Made by a program: the position numbers and the translations under genes | The notes under the pieces: model-generated | Databases searched by the model: none | Seen by the model: the letters and a program-made list of their open reading frames with translations, nothing else | What the model was told of the DNA's origin: nothing | In this document: piece after piece, positions 23,655 to 36,127 of the stretch | Layout of the letters: every line of letters begins with the position of its first letter | Position numbering within the stretch: the first letter of the stretch is position 1 | Origin: Acanthococcus lagerstroemiae | Lineage: Eukaryota; Arthropoda; Insecta; Hemiptera; Eriococcidae | Length of the DNA stretch: 64,000 nt | Assembly: GCA_031841125.1 (NCBI GenBank) | Contig: CM063112.1 | Coordinates: forward strand, 8,024,603-8,088,602 | Direction: 5' to 3'

Positions 23655-24446
23655 CTCTTTTCCTTCCTATTCGCCTCAATAATTCCTCATTCTTGATCTT
23701 TTCTGTCCATGTGATTTTCAACATTCTAACACTACATTTCACAAGCTTCTATTCTTTTTCTTTTTTGTGTTCCCATTGTCCAGGTCTTACAACCATACCA
23801 TGCTATGCTCCAAGTTTGAAGAAATCTCAGCCTTATTTTAAGATCTATATTTATTCTAGATATGTCTCCTTTTTAAAAGAAGCTCTCTTGCTTGTTCCAT
23901 TCTACTCTTTATTTCTGTTTTACTTCTTCCATCTTGTGTTATCAGACTACCTAAGTATTTAAATTACTTTACCTCCTTTGTTTTTTCACCTCTCATTTCT
24001 ATATTTTTAGGATTTTGTTTCCATCAACTCATTAGCATTACTTTAGTTTTATTTTTATTCGTCTTCATTTTACGTTTTATTTTCAATTTTTCATCCAACT
24101 TTTGTAGTGTTTTTTTTAGTCTTCTTTACTTCTTTCCACTATTGCAACGTCATCTGCAACCCTTATCAGACAGTCTCCACTTGTATTATCAGGCTTGATT
24201 TCCTTTCATTCATTTCCTCAATTACTCTTCTACTGGTGACAAACAGCAACCTTGTCTCACTCCATTTTGAATTTTCGCTTCTCCAACTTCATCTTCTATT
24301 CGTATCTGAACCATGTACGTTCCATATTACTCTTCTTTCCTTATACAGAACTCCTATCTCGTTCAGTATTTGAAACATTTTTTGACCATTCAACATTATT
24401 AAAAACTTCTTCTAAATGTACAGATGCTACTTGCACATGCATGTGA
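23655..24446 (-). pseudogene. RTE-like LINE reverse transcriptase fragment
   Basis: On the minus strand, reading down from 24446, broken frames give LEEVFNNVEWSK (palm motif A region), NGVRQGCCLSP (motif B region), RVADDVAI (the catalytic ADD of motif C, near 24160) and FKYLGSLITQDGRSKTEI of the thumb. A degraded HSMVW-type segment and NEELLRRIG follow. This is the standard order for RTE-like RT, and the C-terminus continues at 20398-20618 beyond the 3-kb insertion. Many stops and frameshifts. The endonuclease half is absent; the fragment begins abruptly near 24446. Confidence 0.88.
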
Positions 24447-24449
24447 GAC

Positions 24450-26035
24450 ACTAAAAGTATACCGAGAGTGGAGCCTACACGAAGTGCCGGGGCCACGAAA
24501 CCACTAGGGATAAAGTCCCCCAGTTTCAAGAACCTGTAATTTATGATTTTCACCCAAGTTTTAATGCTCTCTCATAAGAAGAGACCTCGGTTCTTCACAA
24601 AAAACTAGTACCAATAATTTGACATTTTCAATTCGGATAGCTGCAGCGTTAATTTCGATATTTACCCCAATTCCTCCCCTTATTGTGGATCCACGGATTC
24701 TGATAGCTGACTGGGTGATTTCAACATCGAAATTGATTTCTATTGCTTTTCATAAGTCGCATGCTAACTGGCATAAATGTACTCACGCACTCAAACTGCA
24801 GATTCTCATGTGTAAGCTATGGACTGCATCTCTCAGTTTTGGGTTTGTTTACAAACTTTCTTATCGTTGGTCCGAGCAACTTCATTAGAATTTTAATCAT
24901 TCACCGCAGAAACAGAGCGAGCGAGAGGGAGAGAGAAACAGAGAAAGAGAGCAGAGATGAACTCGGAAATAGGATTACGATTACGTGGCCACCTTGCCTT
25001 CGCTACCTCACCGCCGAGTCCGGCTTAAGAAGTTACCGGAGGGTTTACATGGCGCCCAGGGAGGGTTCGCGTTTTACATAATTTCGAGCTGTTATGATTT
25101 AATTACTGCTCGCGATCCGCGCTAACGAGAGATGATTGAACGCGAAAAACCAACTGCTCGATGGTCTCGTCTCGTCGCCTCGCCTCGCCTCGAACCGCTG
25201 GCATACAAAAGACCTTACCGTACTCACGCTCTCACCGCACGATGCGAAAAAGCAGTTCCCTAATACGTATAATGCCATCGTACAACCGCGTGTACTTTAA
25301 TTGCAGTCAACTTGAATGTAAAAAAGCGGTGGTTAAAAAAAGAATCCGAAGCTTAAAGAGTGTAAACTTCGAACCCCTTCGGTGTTATTTTTGTACACAC
25401 AATAAACGGAAGCGGGAGAGGGAGGACGACAAAAAAAAAAGCTTTAAATTCTACTTCGCAAGAGTGAAAAACGAAATTACAAACGAAAATTCTCATTATT
25501 AAATTTCCCCCCTGTTATTAGATTTTTAATAAGATTTGCAGCGCCCGCACATGACTGTCTTTTAATTTAAAATAATCTTTTTCTTCTGTTTTAAATTATG
25601 TTCTCAGCACAGTATACGAAAAGCTGGAGTTCGAGTTTTCGTTTTCCCTTTTTGCCAGTACGCCGCGACGCCCTCTCGTCCTCCGCAACCTCAAATTTGA
25701 TTTACTTTTCTCACGTGCAGCGCGAACGGTGGTTCGCTCCAGATGCATACACCTTGCATTTTTTCAAACGCAAAGATACCACGGGGCACACCTCCAGTTC
25801 AGACCCTGAGGAATGTTTCAACAGATATTGCCAAGACCGAGTATCACGTTCAGTCATCCAGTATGGATCTATGTGACATCTTCTCGGGGTTTTCAGGCAT
25901 AATGCCTCAACAATGAGTACCATCAAAAAATTACTCGCAGCCCATTTATTCTACGCCAAATTTTAGATAAAAGTTATTTTCAACTGTTCTGACGCATGGA
26001 TATGTCTAATGGCTTGCCACATGAAAGAAAAAAGT
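24450..26035. other. Anonymous; GA microsatellite at 24911-24958
   Basis: A purine-rich GA tract is followed by CpG-rich sequence near 24980-25240. Open frames of up to 113 codons overlap in different phases and show no recognisable domain. Confidence 0.4.
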
Positions 26036-26039
26036 TCCT

Positions 26040-26285
26040 CAGTCCGCAGAAAAACGTTACCATCGTAATGTAGTTGTGTATTCCTCTTTATGTGGTATGT
26101 GGTCATTTGTTCCATCACGTTTCGACTACAGCCGGTACGGAGAATGCCGAGTGATTCCGAGAATAGACGACTAGAGAAGGCATTGTAATGTGGGCACGCT
26201 CGTCAACACGGTCGCCTGCACGACATATCCATGTTACAATGACCTTTCATGCAGCGGTCAGACTCTTTCTTTCATTTTCCCTCTT
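26040..26285 (+). repeat. 430-bp dispersed repeat, partial copy 1
   Basis: Matches 28790-29010 in blocks such as AACGTTACCAT, GTATTCCTCTTTA, CGACTAGAG, GGTCGCCTG and GACATATC. It stops near 26285, whereas the other two copies run on. Confidence 0.8.
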
Positions 26286-26441
26286 GTATCTGCCCCGGGA
26301 ACCCCAAAAACCGGGGTTCGATCAACGTTGTAGATTATACCTAAATATGGGCTGCTAGGAGGAAGCACTAAGCCTCTGGAAGGAAGAAATCCCCCAGAAA
26401 ATGCCGTTTTGTCCGTAAGGTCCTTGTTAATATGTCGTTAT

Positions 26442-26709
26442 CAGGGGCGAAATTAGCTGTTTTTTCTACGGGGTGACAACTGAAAATAAAAGAATATTTG
26501 GCCGAGTGGCCAATAAACTTTATTAAATATGTCCACCACTGCGGTTTCACGCATTTTTGTATTTTCTTTTATTGGCTTAATTCCCCGAAATATTCAATTC
26601 TTCATTTCATTTATTACATTTATCGTTCGCCAACTGCCGATTTGCCGAATTTTCCAACTGCACTGATGACCCTGGGGGGGGGGGACAACCCCTCTTTGTT
26701 TCGCCCCTG
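26442..26709. mobile_element. hAT-like MITE (CAGGGGCGAAA family), copy 1
   Basis: CAGGGGCGAAA at the left is inverted as TTTCGCCCCTG at the right. Flanking 8-mers GTCGTTAT and GTTGTAAT agree at 6 of 8. Internal sequence such as TTTATCGTTCGCCAACTGCC matches copy 2 in the opposite orientation. A short plus-strand frame here comes from the element. Confidence 0.85.
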
Positions 26710-26719
26710 GTTGTAATAT

Positions 26720-28785
26720 ACAGCGTTATTTTGAACCTCCTAGTGTAGGCGAAATAAATCCAAAAAAGCAAAAGTAAAAACTTTTGTGGGGGGGGGGGCG
26801 AATCGAAATTTGCTCAAAATTTTGTAATGGTGCTCTAAGCAACGTATCCACACTCTCATCTCATACCCCACGTTAATTATTCGGACATTTGAAAAATTCG
26901 TTTTTACCCAAAATTTTGAAAGCTAGGAGTATTACAGATACGAAAAGTTTCAAACAAAATTTATTCTACACCAAGATACTTCATAAGAATGCTCATAACC
27001 TCATAACCAATTTGTTTCTATCTCCCTTCAGTGCTCTGTAAATGGGTGGGGGTGAAAATACCATTTTCAGAACGAGCCTTCAACACAGGTCTTATGGAGA
27101 AAATCTAGTTTTTCTCCTATTTTCTCACTTTGCAGAGGAACTTGAATACAAAAAATCCACAATTTTTATTAAATTCGCCTCTCTATTAACATATACCCTT
27201 TTTATCCCTAGGAATCTTCTGTCTCATCCCCCTATACCTTAACGAATATGATCGACATAAACTTGTTTTTTGTGTGTTTCTTGAGTTCTCGAGGTAGTAA
27301 GAATGTGAAACTTTTGGGGCTATTACAAAGCTAAATTTGAACTTGTTATACTATGTATGGCATCCAAAGTCACTGAACTCAAGTTTTTGATTGAAATTAT
27401 TTTTCCATATCGATGACAGTTCAAAAGTTTTTTTGTTCTTTTGTTTTGTTGTTCTTGTTTCTTTTATTAGGAGGGGGACAAAACTTTCTAAAATAATTGG
27501 AGAAAATTCCGGCTTGTTATCAACAAAATTTCTTTCAAATTCCAATTTATCTACATTACTCATTTTTGGGGTTGTTGGGACAGATGCAAAAAAACTGCAC
27601 GAGAGAATTTTTGGGTAAAATTTAGCGCAGATTAATTTCGGTGTCAACACTTTTCCGACAGGATTTATGATGATTGACAAGTTGCACCCCGAGAATCTGA
27701 GGAGGGGGTCGCTTAAGTCCGCACTGGGTTATTTAACGTGCTCTCCGGTCTTGGCAATTAGGTTTCCAGCAGATGTCGAGAACTTAGGGAGTGGGTGGTT
27801 TGAAATGTCCACAAAAAATTACAAAGAAGCATAAAATCTAAGTAAATCAGATTAGTGGAGGAGGGGCATAAATATGAGCCGGATGGGTCACCCCGGATGA
27901 TTTTCGCCGGGTTATTTTCAAAACACGTAAGCATCAAAACTATTCTACTAGAAGTAAGCTAAACAAGCATCCGTGCACCAAACAATTTAACGTACTCGTT
28001 TATTCACTACTGACATCCGAACTATGGCTCCCTCTTACCCCTGATGATACGTGGAGTGTGCGGTATTGAGCATACTGCAACAGGGTTGTACAACAAGCAG
28101 CCGGGAGGAACACTTACTTCCGATTACAATCAAGTCGCTTACTCGATGAGCTGAACTGACATCGGAAAAGTCCTCCCAATCAACCACACGCGAGTTCTGC
28201 GAGCAAAATTACACGGTACGTTAATCGCGAGGGCGAAATTAGGTTACGGGGTGGATTCGGATTCCGGAAGTCGAGATCAAGGCCGACACCACAGAAAATT
28301 TGTAGCGGGGGTAAAAAAGTTGTAAATACAATTAGAATTGTTTAAAATGCCAACTGCAAGCTCCTATTTTTTCCACCCTTTCTATTTTCGAACACGACGA
28401 AATGAGTTTATCATAACGTGAATAAACAATTAATCAAAACTTCTTATTGTTTCACGATGCACGCCAAAACCGCGACTACATGAGGCCGCCCTGTACAGCC
28501 TTTCTCTGCTTAATTTTGGTTAGGTGTAAATATTCTACAATAAACAATGAACTAGGGGTGTACGAGCATGACTGTGCTCAAATACAGAAATAATCATGCG
28601 GTCAGACTGAACAGAGTGGCAAAAAATTTATTGTAAGGTATCGGTAAGGCCATATAAATACGCATGCCCGGCATAATTTTAACCCCCAGAGGGATCGAGA
28701 GCCGGAGCTCGAATAAGAAATTAACTTGAAATCACTAGGAGCGTCAGCTTAAAATTATTTCGATTCCGCAGGAAATATTCCGCGA
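26720..28785. other. Anonymous stretch with a poly-G tract
   Basis: No gene recognised. A G run near 26790-26806 and a 109-codon minus-strand frame at 27351-27680 are the only landmarks; that frame has no motif I know. Confidence 0.4.
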
Positions 28786-28789
28786 AAAC

Positions 28790-29222
28790 GTTCCTGAGAA
28801 AAACGTTACCATTGTGATGTAGTTGCGTATTCCTCTTTACGCGGTCATTCATTCCATCACCTTTTGACTGGCTGACACGAAGAATGTCGAGCGACGCCGG
28901 GAATGGACGACTAGAGCAGGCATCGGAATGTGGGTATGCGCATCAACGCGGTCGCCTGGATGACATATCGATGTAACAATGCCCTACCCTGCAGCGGTTG
29001 GACTCTTTCTTTTTTATTTAGTAACTCACCCACAACGTGAATTCAATTTTCAGTTTTGCACTCAAATTCGGGCACGTGAGGTTAATGCACCACCATTATC
29101 AACCAAGTTGTCGGTATAGTTTTGCGACGCTTACCTGTAAACAAAAACAGAAAATATTAACTACAAACAGTTTTATTTACACCAGGGAATAATAAGGGCA
29201 ACAGTTACAGTTAATGATTTGC
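28790..29222 (+). repeat. 430-bp dispersed repeat, copy 2
   Basis: The full-length match is to the reverse complement of 36128-36565. Shared blocks include AACGTTACCAT, TTTACGCGGTCATTC, TTTAGTAACTCACC and the CAGTTAATGATT end. No clear inverted ends and no coding. Confidence 0.85.
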
Positions 29223-29279
29223 CGACTTTTTCAAAAAACCGGGGGTTTACACCCCTAACCCCCCCCCTTAAAGACGGGC

Positions 29280-29930
29280 CCTGGCCCGCTCAAGTCTCAC
29301 TGAACTTTTTTTTTTAGATCCAAGTTAGTTTTACCTTTTTACAGCCGGTATATGATAAGGCAAAATTTATCACCATCAAAAGGCACCTATCTGTTTCCAC
29401 TTTTCCCCGAACAATTAACCTATTTTTCCTCGCTGGCATCCTCACACACATACATATGACCCGGATTCAAGTCTGTTTTACTGTTTTTAACTTTTCTAAA
29501 CCCTAAAGACCCCTCACCAATCGTAGATTCGCTACTTATTTTTTCAATAAGTTTACCCCAAATGTCTTTTTCCAACAGCTTTCCTCAAGTCTCAATCAAG
29601 TGTTTTTCAGACCCTAGTCAATTTTACCTTCTTGTAGCTGGTATAGAATAAGGGGAAATTTGGCTCCATCAAAGTGCCCTCCACCTCTTTCCGCTCTGCC
29701 CCAGAATGATAACCCAATCTTTCTCACCCGCCTCCTTTCGCTAGTATGACCCCGACCAGAGTTACTTTCAATTTTTTGAACCCCTCGATTTTAAAGATCC
29801 TTTATCATCCCCAAGTCCGCCATTTATTTATTCACTTTTTCTCCAAATGCCCGTTTCCATTGGCCCTCCTCAAGTCTCATTCAAGTATTTCCAGAAATAA
29901 TTTAGTTTCACCAATTCGTAGGCATCTAGG
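29280..29930. repeat. Tandem repeat, about 290-bp unit, 2.2 copies
   Basis: CAAGTCTCA starts each unit at 29291, 29586 and 29871 (periods 295 and 285). A TAGYYGGTATA-AATAAGG block and a TGACCC block repeat at matching places. Copies are strongly diverged. Confidence 0.8.
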
Positions 29931-30385
29931 AGTCATGTTTCAATTACCTCACCGTCCAATATGTATCGCTACTTAATATTTTTTGATGTTCAACGTATTT
30001 TGTAATCAGGCTAACCTTTCTTCCTACTCAAATAGAAATATTTCATCGTGCATCCATTTCTTTTATGGTTCCTTACTTCTTTTTTTTTGGAGAACTCATT
30101 TTTCAATCGTAACATTTGTTTTCGCATCCTTCGTACACTCTATTTTATTGGGCGATTAAATGACACCCTGCCGAATATAATTTGAGGATGAAATGTTTTG
30201 TTAGGAATAAGTGGATGCCGAATACAATGAGAGAGTGATATTTCGGTGAATATTTGAGTTTAAGCCTAGCTAGCAAATTGTCAGAGTATTTGATTTTGCG
30301 AGCATGCGAATATGGACTCTTCAAAATCGAAATTGGTGTAAATCGGAAACCTATCCGATTTGGGAGCTATAACGATGTTAATTAC

Positions 30386-30598
30386 CAGGGGCGAAATAAA
30401 GGGAGTGTGGGGGTGTTACACCCCCAGGGTCGTAGGTGCAGTTGAAAAATTCGGCAAATCGGCAGTTGGCGAACGATAAATGTAATAAAGGTTACTGGCC
30501 ACTCGGCAAAATATTCATTTTCAATTCATTTTATTCGGCAAATTTTCAGTTGTCACCCCCCTAGAAAAAACAGCTAGTTTCGCTACTGTTAATTACAT
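30386..30598. mobile_element. hAT-like MITE (CAGGGGCGAAA family), copy 2
   Basis: TTAATTAC is repeated exactly at 30378-30385 and 30599-30606. The left end CAGGGGCGAAA is inverted, with changes, as TTTCGCTACTG at the right. The interior matches 26442-26709 in the opposite orientation. 213 bp, non-coding. Confidence 0.92.
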
Positions 30599-30609
30599 CG
30601 TCGGCAGGT

Positions 30610-31275
30610 ACTCTAGAATTAAGAAGAATAAATAGTAAGGTATTTTTTTATATAGGTACTATGTACCTAGTAGTTGCATTCTTTTGTGTTTAGTACCTTA
30701 CAAGCATAATGTTGTAACAAGCAGCTAGCTGCTGGAAGAGGGTCATCGGCTCTCGACTGAAAAATTAGGGACTAGCCGACTAGCCTATCTCTTATGGGCG
30801 GTCGTTAGAAAATATATCAGGAAAAAGACCTATTGGTAATCATGTTTAAGGTCTTTTGTTCCGGAATATAAGAGCTGATAGATGAAAGGTAATTGGGATG
30901 ACACTACACACACACTAACAGCACATGGCAAGTTCAAAAGGCTTCAGACTGCGAAGCTGCAGGCTCCGCAACATTCGCACTTCGACCATCTGGTCAAAGA
31001 TTTCATCCTATTTCTAATTTCTGAAGAGCAATTGATCAACAGATAAAGACCAACACTACTCCTAGCCGACCCTAAAAACATCAAATGACTAGCAAACAAT
31101 TATCCACTTCTAAGGGAATGAAAACAACGTAATATTCACGCTAGCAAATTCTCTGTTCGCTTGATAATAATTACGCATAGGTACAATATACTTGAGTCCT
31201 ATGACTGATTTGTCTGAATAATGTTACACAAGACATCGATACAAACATAATGTTCACTTCAACATACTGATGATG
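30610..31275. other. Anonymous stretch
   Basis: AT-rich, no gene or repeat recognised beyond an internal GCAGCTAGCTGC palindrome near 30720. Confidence 0.4.
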
Positions 31276-31279
31276 CTAC

Positions 31280-31846
31280 ATGTTACAACTCGTGCGCTTC
31301 TTGTTACGACTAGTAACTGGCGACAGAAAACGTTCTTCTATATTACTCAATTCAACCAATTCAGGTGGCATCTTAGGATGAGGAAATTGTAACTCTTCAT
31401 GCGCTAAAACTCAGCATTGACATAAGAACGATAGAAAGTCACTTGGATCAGTGATAATTCCTTTACATAGTCTTGTGCAGAGTCGGAAATCTGCCCTATC
31501 GCGTCGGTCCTTAAGCGTATTCATTTGTAGTTGCTCCAGCAGGGTTAAGTATGTATGGGATATGTTCTTCGCGTGTTGGATAAAATCTGTTTATTTTATG
31601 GAACCGGTATCTTACGAAGCATTTTTGTATTTTCTTGATGTTTTTGGTCCAGCATTTGGCGCGGGTGTTCCAAATTTCGGAGCTGTACTCAAGTTGGGAC
31701 CTCACTAGAGAGATGTATAGTGCAATGATCGGGTCTATGGTATTTATGAGGCGACATATTCGAATAATGAGGCTGGGCATTTTGTAGGCTGTTCCTGTGA
31801 TATTTTGAATATGTGTATTAAATGACAGTCTTTTGGGGTGAAGTAC
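31280..31846 (-). pseudogene. CR1/Jockey-type LINE RT, C-terminal remnant
   Basis: The minus strand first gives LSFNTHIQNITGTAYKM, then ALYISLVRSQLEYSSEIWN and IQKCFVRYRF. This is the thumb region that follows the catalytic palm in CR1- and Jockey-type reverse transcriptases. After a stop the next segment reads LKDRRDRADFRL-LCKGIITDPS, also in the expected order, and a last piece, ELVELSNIEERFLSP, is in the same frame after one more stop. The catalytic core and endonuclease are missing, as in a 5'-truncated copy. No 3' tail was identified. The clade within CR1/Jockey is not resolved. Confidence 0.85.
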
Positions 31847-31989
31847 TAGCTAATTACCTTTCAGTCTGGCTGACTGCGTATCTCTCTATCTAGAACTTTA
31901 AATTTTATGTAAACTCCTAATGATAACTAAGTGCCGTTATACTGCAACGGCTTTCTGGCTTCTACAAAGAATCACCGCACGACACTAAT

Positions 31990-32620
31990 GAATAGTGTCG
32001 TACATTTCTGTCATTAAACTCGACGATCTAGGGCCAGAAGCGGCGCTAAACGAGCTGCAGATCGCCGCAGAGAAATATCCAGAAAAAAGTCGAAAACAAA
32101 AGGCCACCTTGTTTTCGGTTTTACGACGAAAGTGGAAAGTGGAAACTGGAAAGTCGTTACCTCGTTTCCGTTCGTTTCCTTTCCGCCTCGCGCGCATCAG
32201 GACGACCATCCGGAGTCGCCGAAATCGCGTTTCCAAATCTGGCCGCGCCGTTTCGGCAGCGGCGCGGCGGCATTCGGGGGCGTTCATTTCCACTAATTTA
32301 ATTAATCTTAAATCCTGGGAGATGGTTCGCGAGTTGGATTTTACAAAGCCGGCAACAAACGTTTACTTTAACATTATCAGCGATACAGGAGAATTAATAC
32401 AACAGTTTCCGTTGTTGTTGTTCGAGGCCCGATGCCGATGCCGATGTGCGATGCGAGGCCGATGTGCCGCCGCCGTCGTCGCCGCCGTACCTCCGGTAGC
32501 GAGACGCGGCATCTAAAAACACACACGCAATCAGATATAAGCGATCTCTCTTTCCCGGGTTTCGACAACGGCAACGGCCGCGCGGCCTTTCCGAATACAC
32601 ACCGAGTACAGTTATCACCC
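31990..32620. other. CpG-rich island with a 173-codon open frame, not recognised
   Basis: The plus-strand frame 31995-32516 is the longest in the area, and a 102-codon frame opposes it. The translation is basic and serine-rich with no domain I know, and its end is a GCCGAT/GCCGCC simple repeat. Open frames on both strands suggest a composition effect. A first exon or promoter region of a host gene cannot be excluded. Confidence 0.35.
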
Positions 32621-32624
32621 CTTG

Positions 32625-33440
32625 CCCCAGTGTGTAAACTTTGTTCTACATTTCAATGTAAAGGGCGCCGGGAGGGCAGCAGCGAGCAGTATTGTTGTGT
32701 CCTGTGCGCGCGCGAAGTAAGCGTCATATAATCCTAATGGACTATCGTTGTTTCCCCCAGCAATTTAAATTTTGGGAAATGGAAGTCATATTGCGTTACA
32801 ACGGGCCAGATAGTACGAACCGAACACCTATTTACCGTATCGATAATAATCGAAGCGAAAACGTATACATGTACATGAAAAGGGATCATCCGATACGGAA
32901 GTTTTGTCAGGCCCCGACTACATTAATAATCTTTATCTCCGAATCCGATGTTACACTACCTTTTTTTTTTGTTTTGTTATTAATGCTAATTCATCTTCGT
33001 TCGTGATGGCAGCGGCCCTTTGGTTTACTTCCTCGCTGTTCTCGTTCGTTTTTGGACAATGTGTACATTGGTGTTGTACACTTAAGTGCCAAATAACTGC
33101 TCGCTAATGCTCGTGCTTATCGGTTATCGCATTGAGAAGGGAGAATATTTGATTGAAATTAATCGACGTGCGAGCAAATCGAGTGCGTTGGGTGAGAAGG
33201 TGGAAGTGTCACTGCAGAGGGAGAGATCCGAGCGATCTCGGGGTCGAGTCAGCTTACTTCATGAGAATACATAACAGACACTTTAGCTTTGAGAAGACCT
33301 GATCTTTGAATTAGGGGTGTGCTCCCATTTCCAGGAGATGACGCAAAACATTTACGCAGAGGCCTCATCTCTGAAAGGAGCCCTCATGTTATGCTGGTCT
33401 ACCACTGTACATCTTCCTCCACTGCTTTCACCATATCACC
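32625..33440. other. Anonymous stretch
   Basis: No motif or repeat recognised; several overlapping frames under 105 codons. Confidence 0.35.
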
Positions 33441-33447
33441 TGCTTAA

Positions 33448-35855
33448 CCTTTAAGTGGTGGCATGGTGAGGGAATCCCCGCTTTCTATATTTATTATTTA
33501 TTTCTGTTGATTCTTATGTAAAATTGACCGCTGAGTTCGAATATGTCATTTACTTTTACCACCAGATCAAATTAGAGTCGCAAACTACGATTCGAGGGTG
33601 TATTTTATAGAATACAGAACTGTATTACAAGGCGAATAGACTAAAAAAAAATCGACTTTCATTTTACCGCTATTCCTATGAAAAGTGACCGCAGAATTCG
33701 AATCCGCCATCAGTTTTTACTTACGAGATATTCAAACGCCTCTACAACCGTTTGACATAGCGGAAAAATAACATTTGAAAAGTATAATGACGACACACTT
33801 ATCGCCCTTAGTAAACGAAACTCAAACTGTCCAAATGCTTCCGGAGATAATCGCGCGGCCCAACCAGGGCGGGCGCACTTCCAATGGCAATATCATAACT
33901 GTATTTTAGTTCAAGAGAGTTGGCCACCGGTAGCGCTGCTGTCAATTTAGGGTGCTGGTGTGTGTTTGTGTTAGTAAAGTGAGTTGGAGTCATTCGTCGG
34001 TACGTTCGTTCGTTGGAATCGGTTGTATTTGTGTATATTTATACCGCATTTCGAGGATCAAAACGTTTAAAATTTTGGAAATCAGAATTATTTTGAAGAA
34101 CTGAAGAACACTTTCGAAGACACAGAAAGTGGGTAGATAATTTTAAATCTGATGGTATCAGTTCAAGAGCAGTATGACAATGTTTCCTTTCTTATCTGTT
34201 GTAATGCGTGTTTACAGATGGTCGTTAATAATAATTTTTCAAACCACTTCTTCAAAACGTCAGGTGAAAAAAATAAACAACCTTCATGAATTTAGCCCAT
34301 TTTTATTTTAATGTTTTCTTTGAAACAATCATCAAAAAAATCTACATTATTTACAGTAGAAAAACGAAGAATATTTTAAAAGCAATAATACGCGTGTTCA
34401 CCCAAGGTGTGGTGAAAATCATGAATAGAAGCAAAAAGCAATGCAGCATACCGTGAGCAAACTGCTGTACAGTGGAAGCACGAAACTGTCGAACAAGCAG
34501 CGCTCGACACTACCTGTGGCCTACTCTCGAACTATTTACAACGTCGCAAAACGTAACGAAGAGTGGGCGATCTATTACAAAGTAATATAATACATTATCT
34601 CTGGGCCCAACTAATATGTGCCCTCCCCTCCTCCCAAAACCAGTATTGACTGCATCCCCTCCCATTCACCGCTTCATCACAAAACCGATTCCAAACATCC
34701 GAAACTCCGCTGGTCGCACATTCGGCGCTCACCTTCTCGAATATTGCAGCAATAGATAGTACTCTTTATTGAATACTACAAAAAATTTCATGTGCATATG
34801 TGGCCAATTCTCAAAATTGAAGAATCATAAATTTAAAGGAAATTGAGATCTTTTTAATATTATAGCAAAAAATAAAAATATAAAATTCATATAATTTAAA
34901 TTTAAATTTATAAATAAATTTAAAAAAATAAATTAATACTATTATTAATATTAAATCTCCCAAACGATTTATTATTATTGGCTACCTAGCTTAGAAGTAC
35001 GCAAAATAGTAAATTTTCTTTAATTTTTTCTGGAAAAATTTTACATGAAATTATTTTTCTATTAGGTCATTGGATAGTATTCGTCGAGTCCAACAAAATA
35101 CTTCATGTACATAAGTTGTCTATTCTCAAAAATAAAGCAAGTAATAAGGCTTGAAAATACGCAAAATCGTCATTTTCCCCCAATTTTTATTTTCAAAATA
35201 ATCTGAAAAGTCTGTTGCTGTAAAAAATTATACCCCGACTACCCCGGCTATTGCTGTTGTACGCAGTACGCGCCTTGGTCCAAGGGCTTCGACCGATATA
35301 CGACTTCCTTATTCTCGCCCGTCTCCATGCTGCGTTCCACAACTAGACTTTGAGTGTGATCACGCCAGGCAGATGGAATATTTTTGTGTACCTGCTTGCC
35401 GTTCTGCTAGCTGTGTTTCGCGGGTTCAATAACTTTTACCCTTCCCTGTAAAAATTTGAGAAAATTGATGATTTTGTATATTTTTAAGCCTTACTACCTC
35501 CTTCAATTTTGAGAATAGACCACATATGTACAAGAAGTATTTTTTTGTACTCGACGAATACTATCTAATGGCCTAATCAAAAAAACATTTTATATAACAT
35601 TTTTCCAGAAAAAATTAAAGAAAATTTACAATTTTGCGTACTTTGAAGCTTGGTAGCCCTTCAATTTTGAGAATCGGCCACATATGCACATGAAATTTTT
35701 TGTAGTATTCAAAGTACTATCTATTGCTGCTATATTTCCCACAAAACACCCTGGTGCGGGGATTCCCTCACCATGCCACCAATAATGTTTCTGGCGGGGA
35801 TTCCCCGCCATGCCTCCAGTAGTGAAATTTTTTTTCCCTTGCTACCACTTAAAGG
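33448..35855. mobile_element. piggyBac-like non-autonomous element, 2.4 kb
   Basis: TTAA flanks both ends (33444-33447 and 35856-35859), the invariant piggyBac target duplication. The left end CCTTTAAGTGGTGGCATGG is inverted at the right end with two differences. Near the right end the GGCATGG-GGGGAATCCCCGC block is present twice about 60 bp apart. No transposase coding was found. The interior is dominated by a 1-kb imperfect palindrome. Confidence 0.85.
34745..35738. repeat. 1-kb imperfect palindrome inside the piggyBac-like element
   Basis: 34745-34825 is an almost perfect reverse complement of 35660-35738. Further inward, 34980-35200 pairs with 35440-35640. The left arm is longer because of an AT-rich insert (34826-34975). 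Each arm also looks like two diverged copies of one unit sharing the ATAGTA and CATGTRCATA blocks. Confidence 0.88.
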
Positions 35856-36127
35856 TTAATCGAACCTCTTAGTGAACAAACTAAAATCATATAGGTCAGT
35901 TTAGTCTTTAGTCTGTGAAATAGCATTTTCTTCATTTTTTGCTTTTCAACGAAACTATCATTTTTCAATTTGACAAAAAGTAGAAAGTCAAGACGCTTTT
36001 TACTCTACATACAGTCGGGGAAAACTCGGGTTTAAAAGAAATAGTAGTTCGACCGCTGTAAGGAAGGATACTGATGAGAGGCGACCGCATGAACGCACAC
36101 GCCCAAATACCACTGCCTTCTCTAGGT

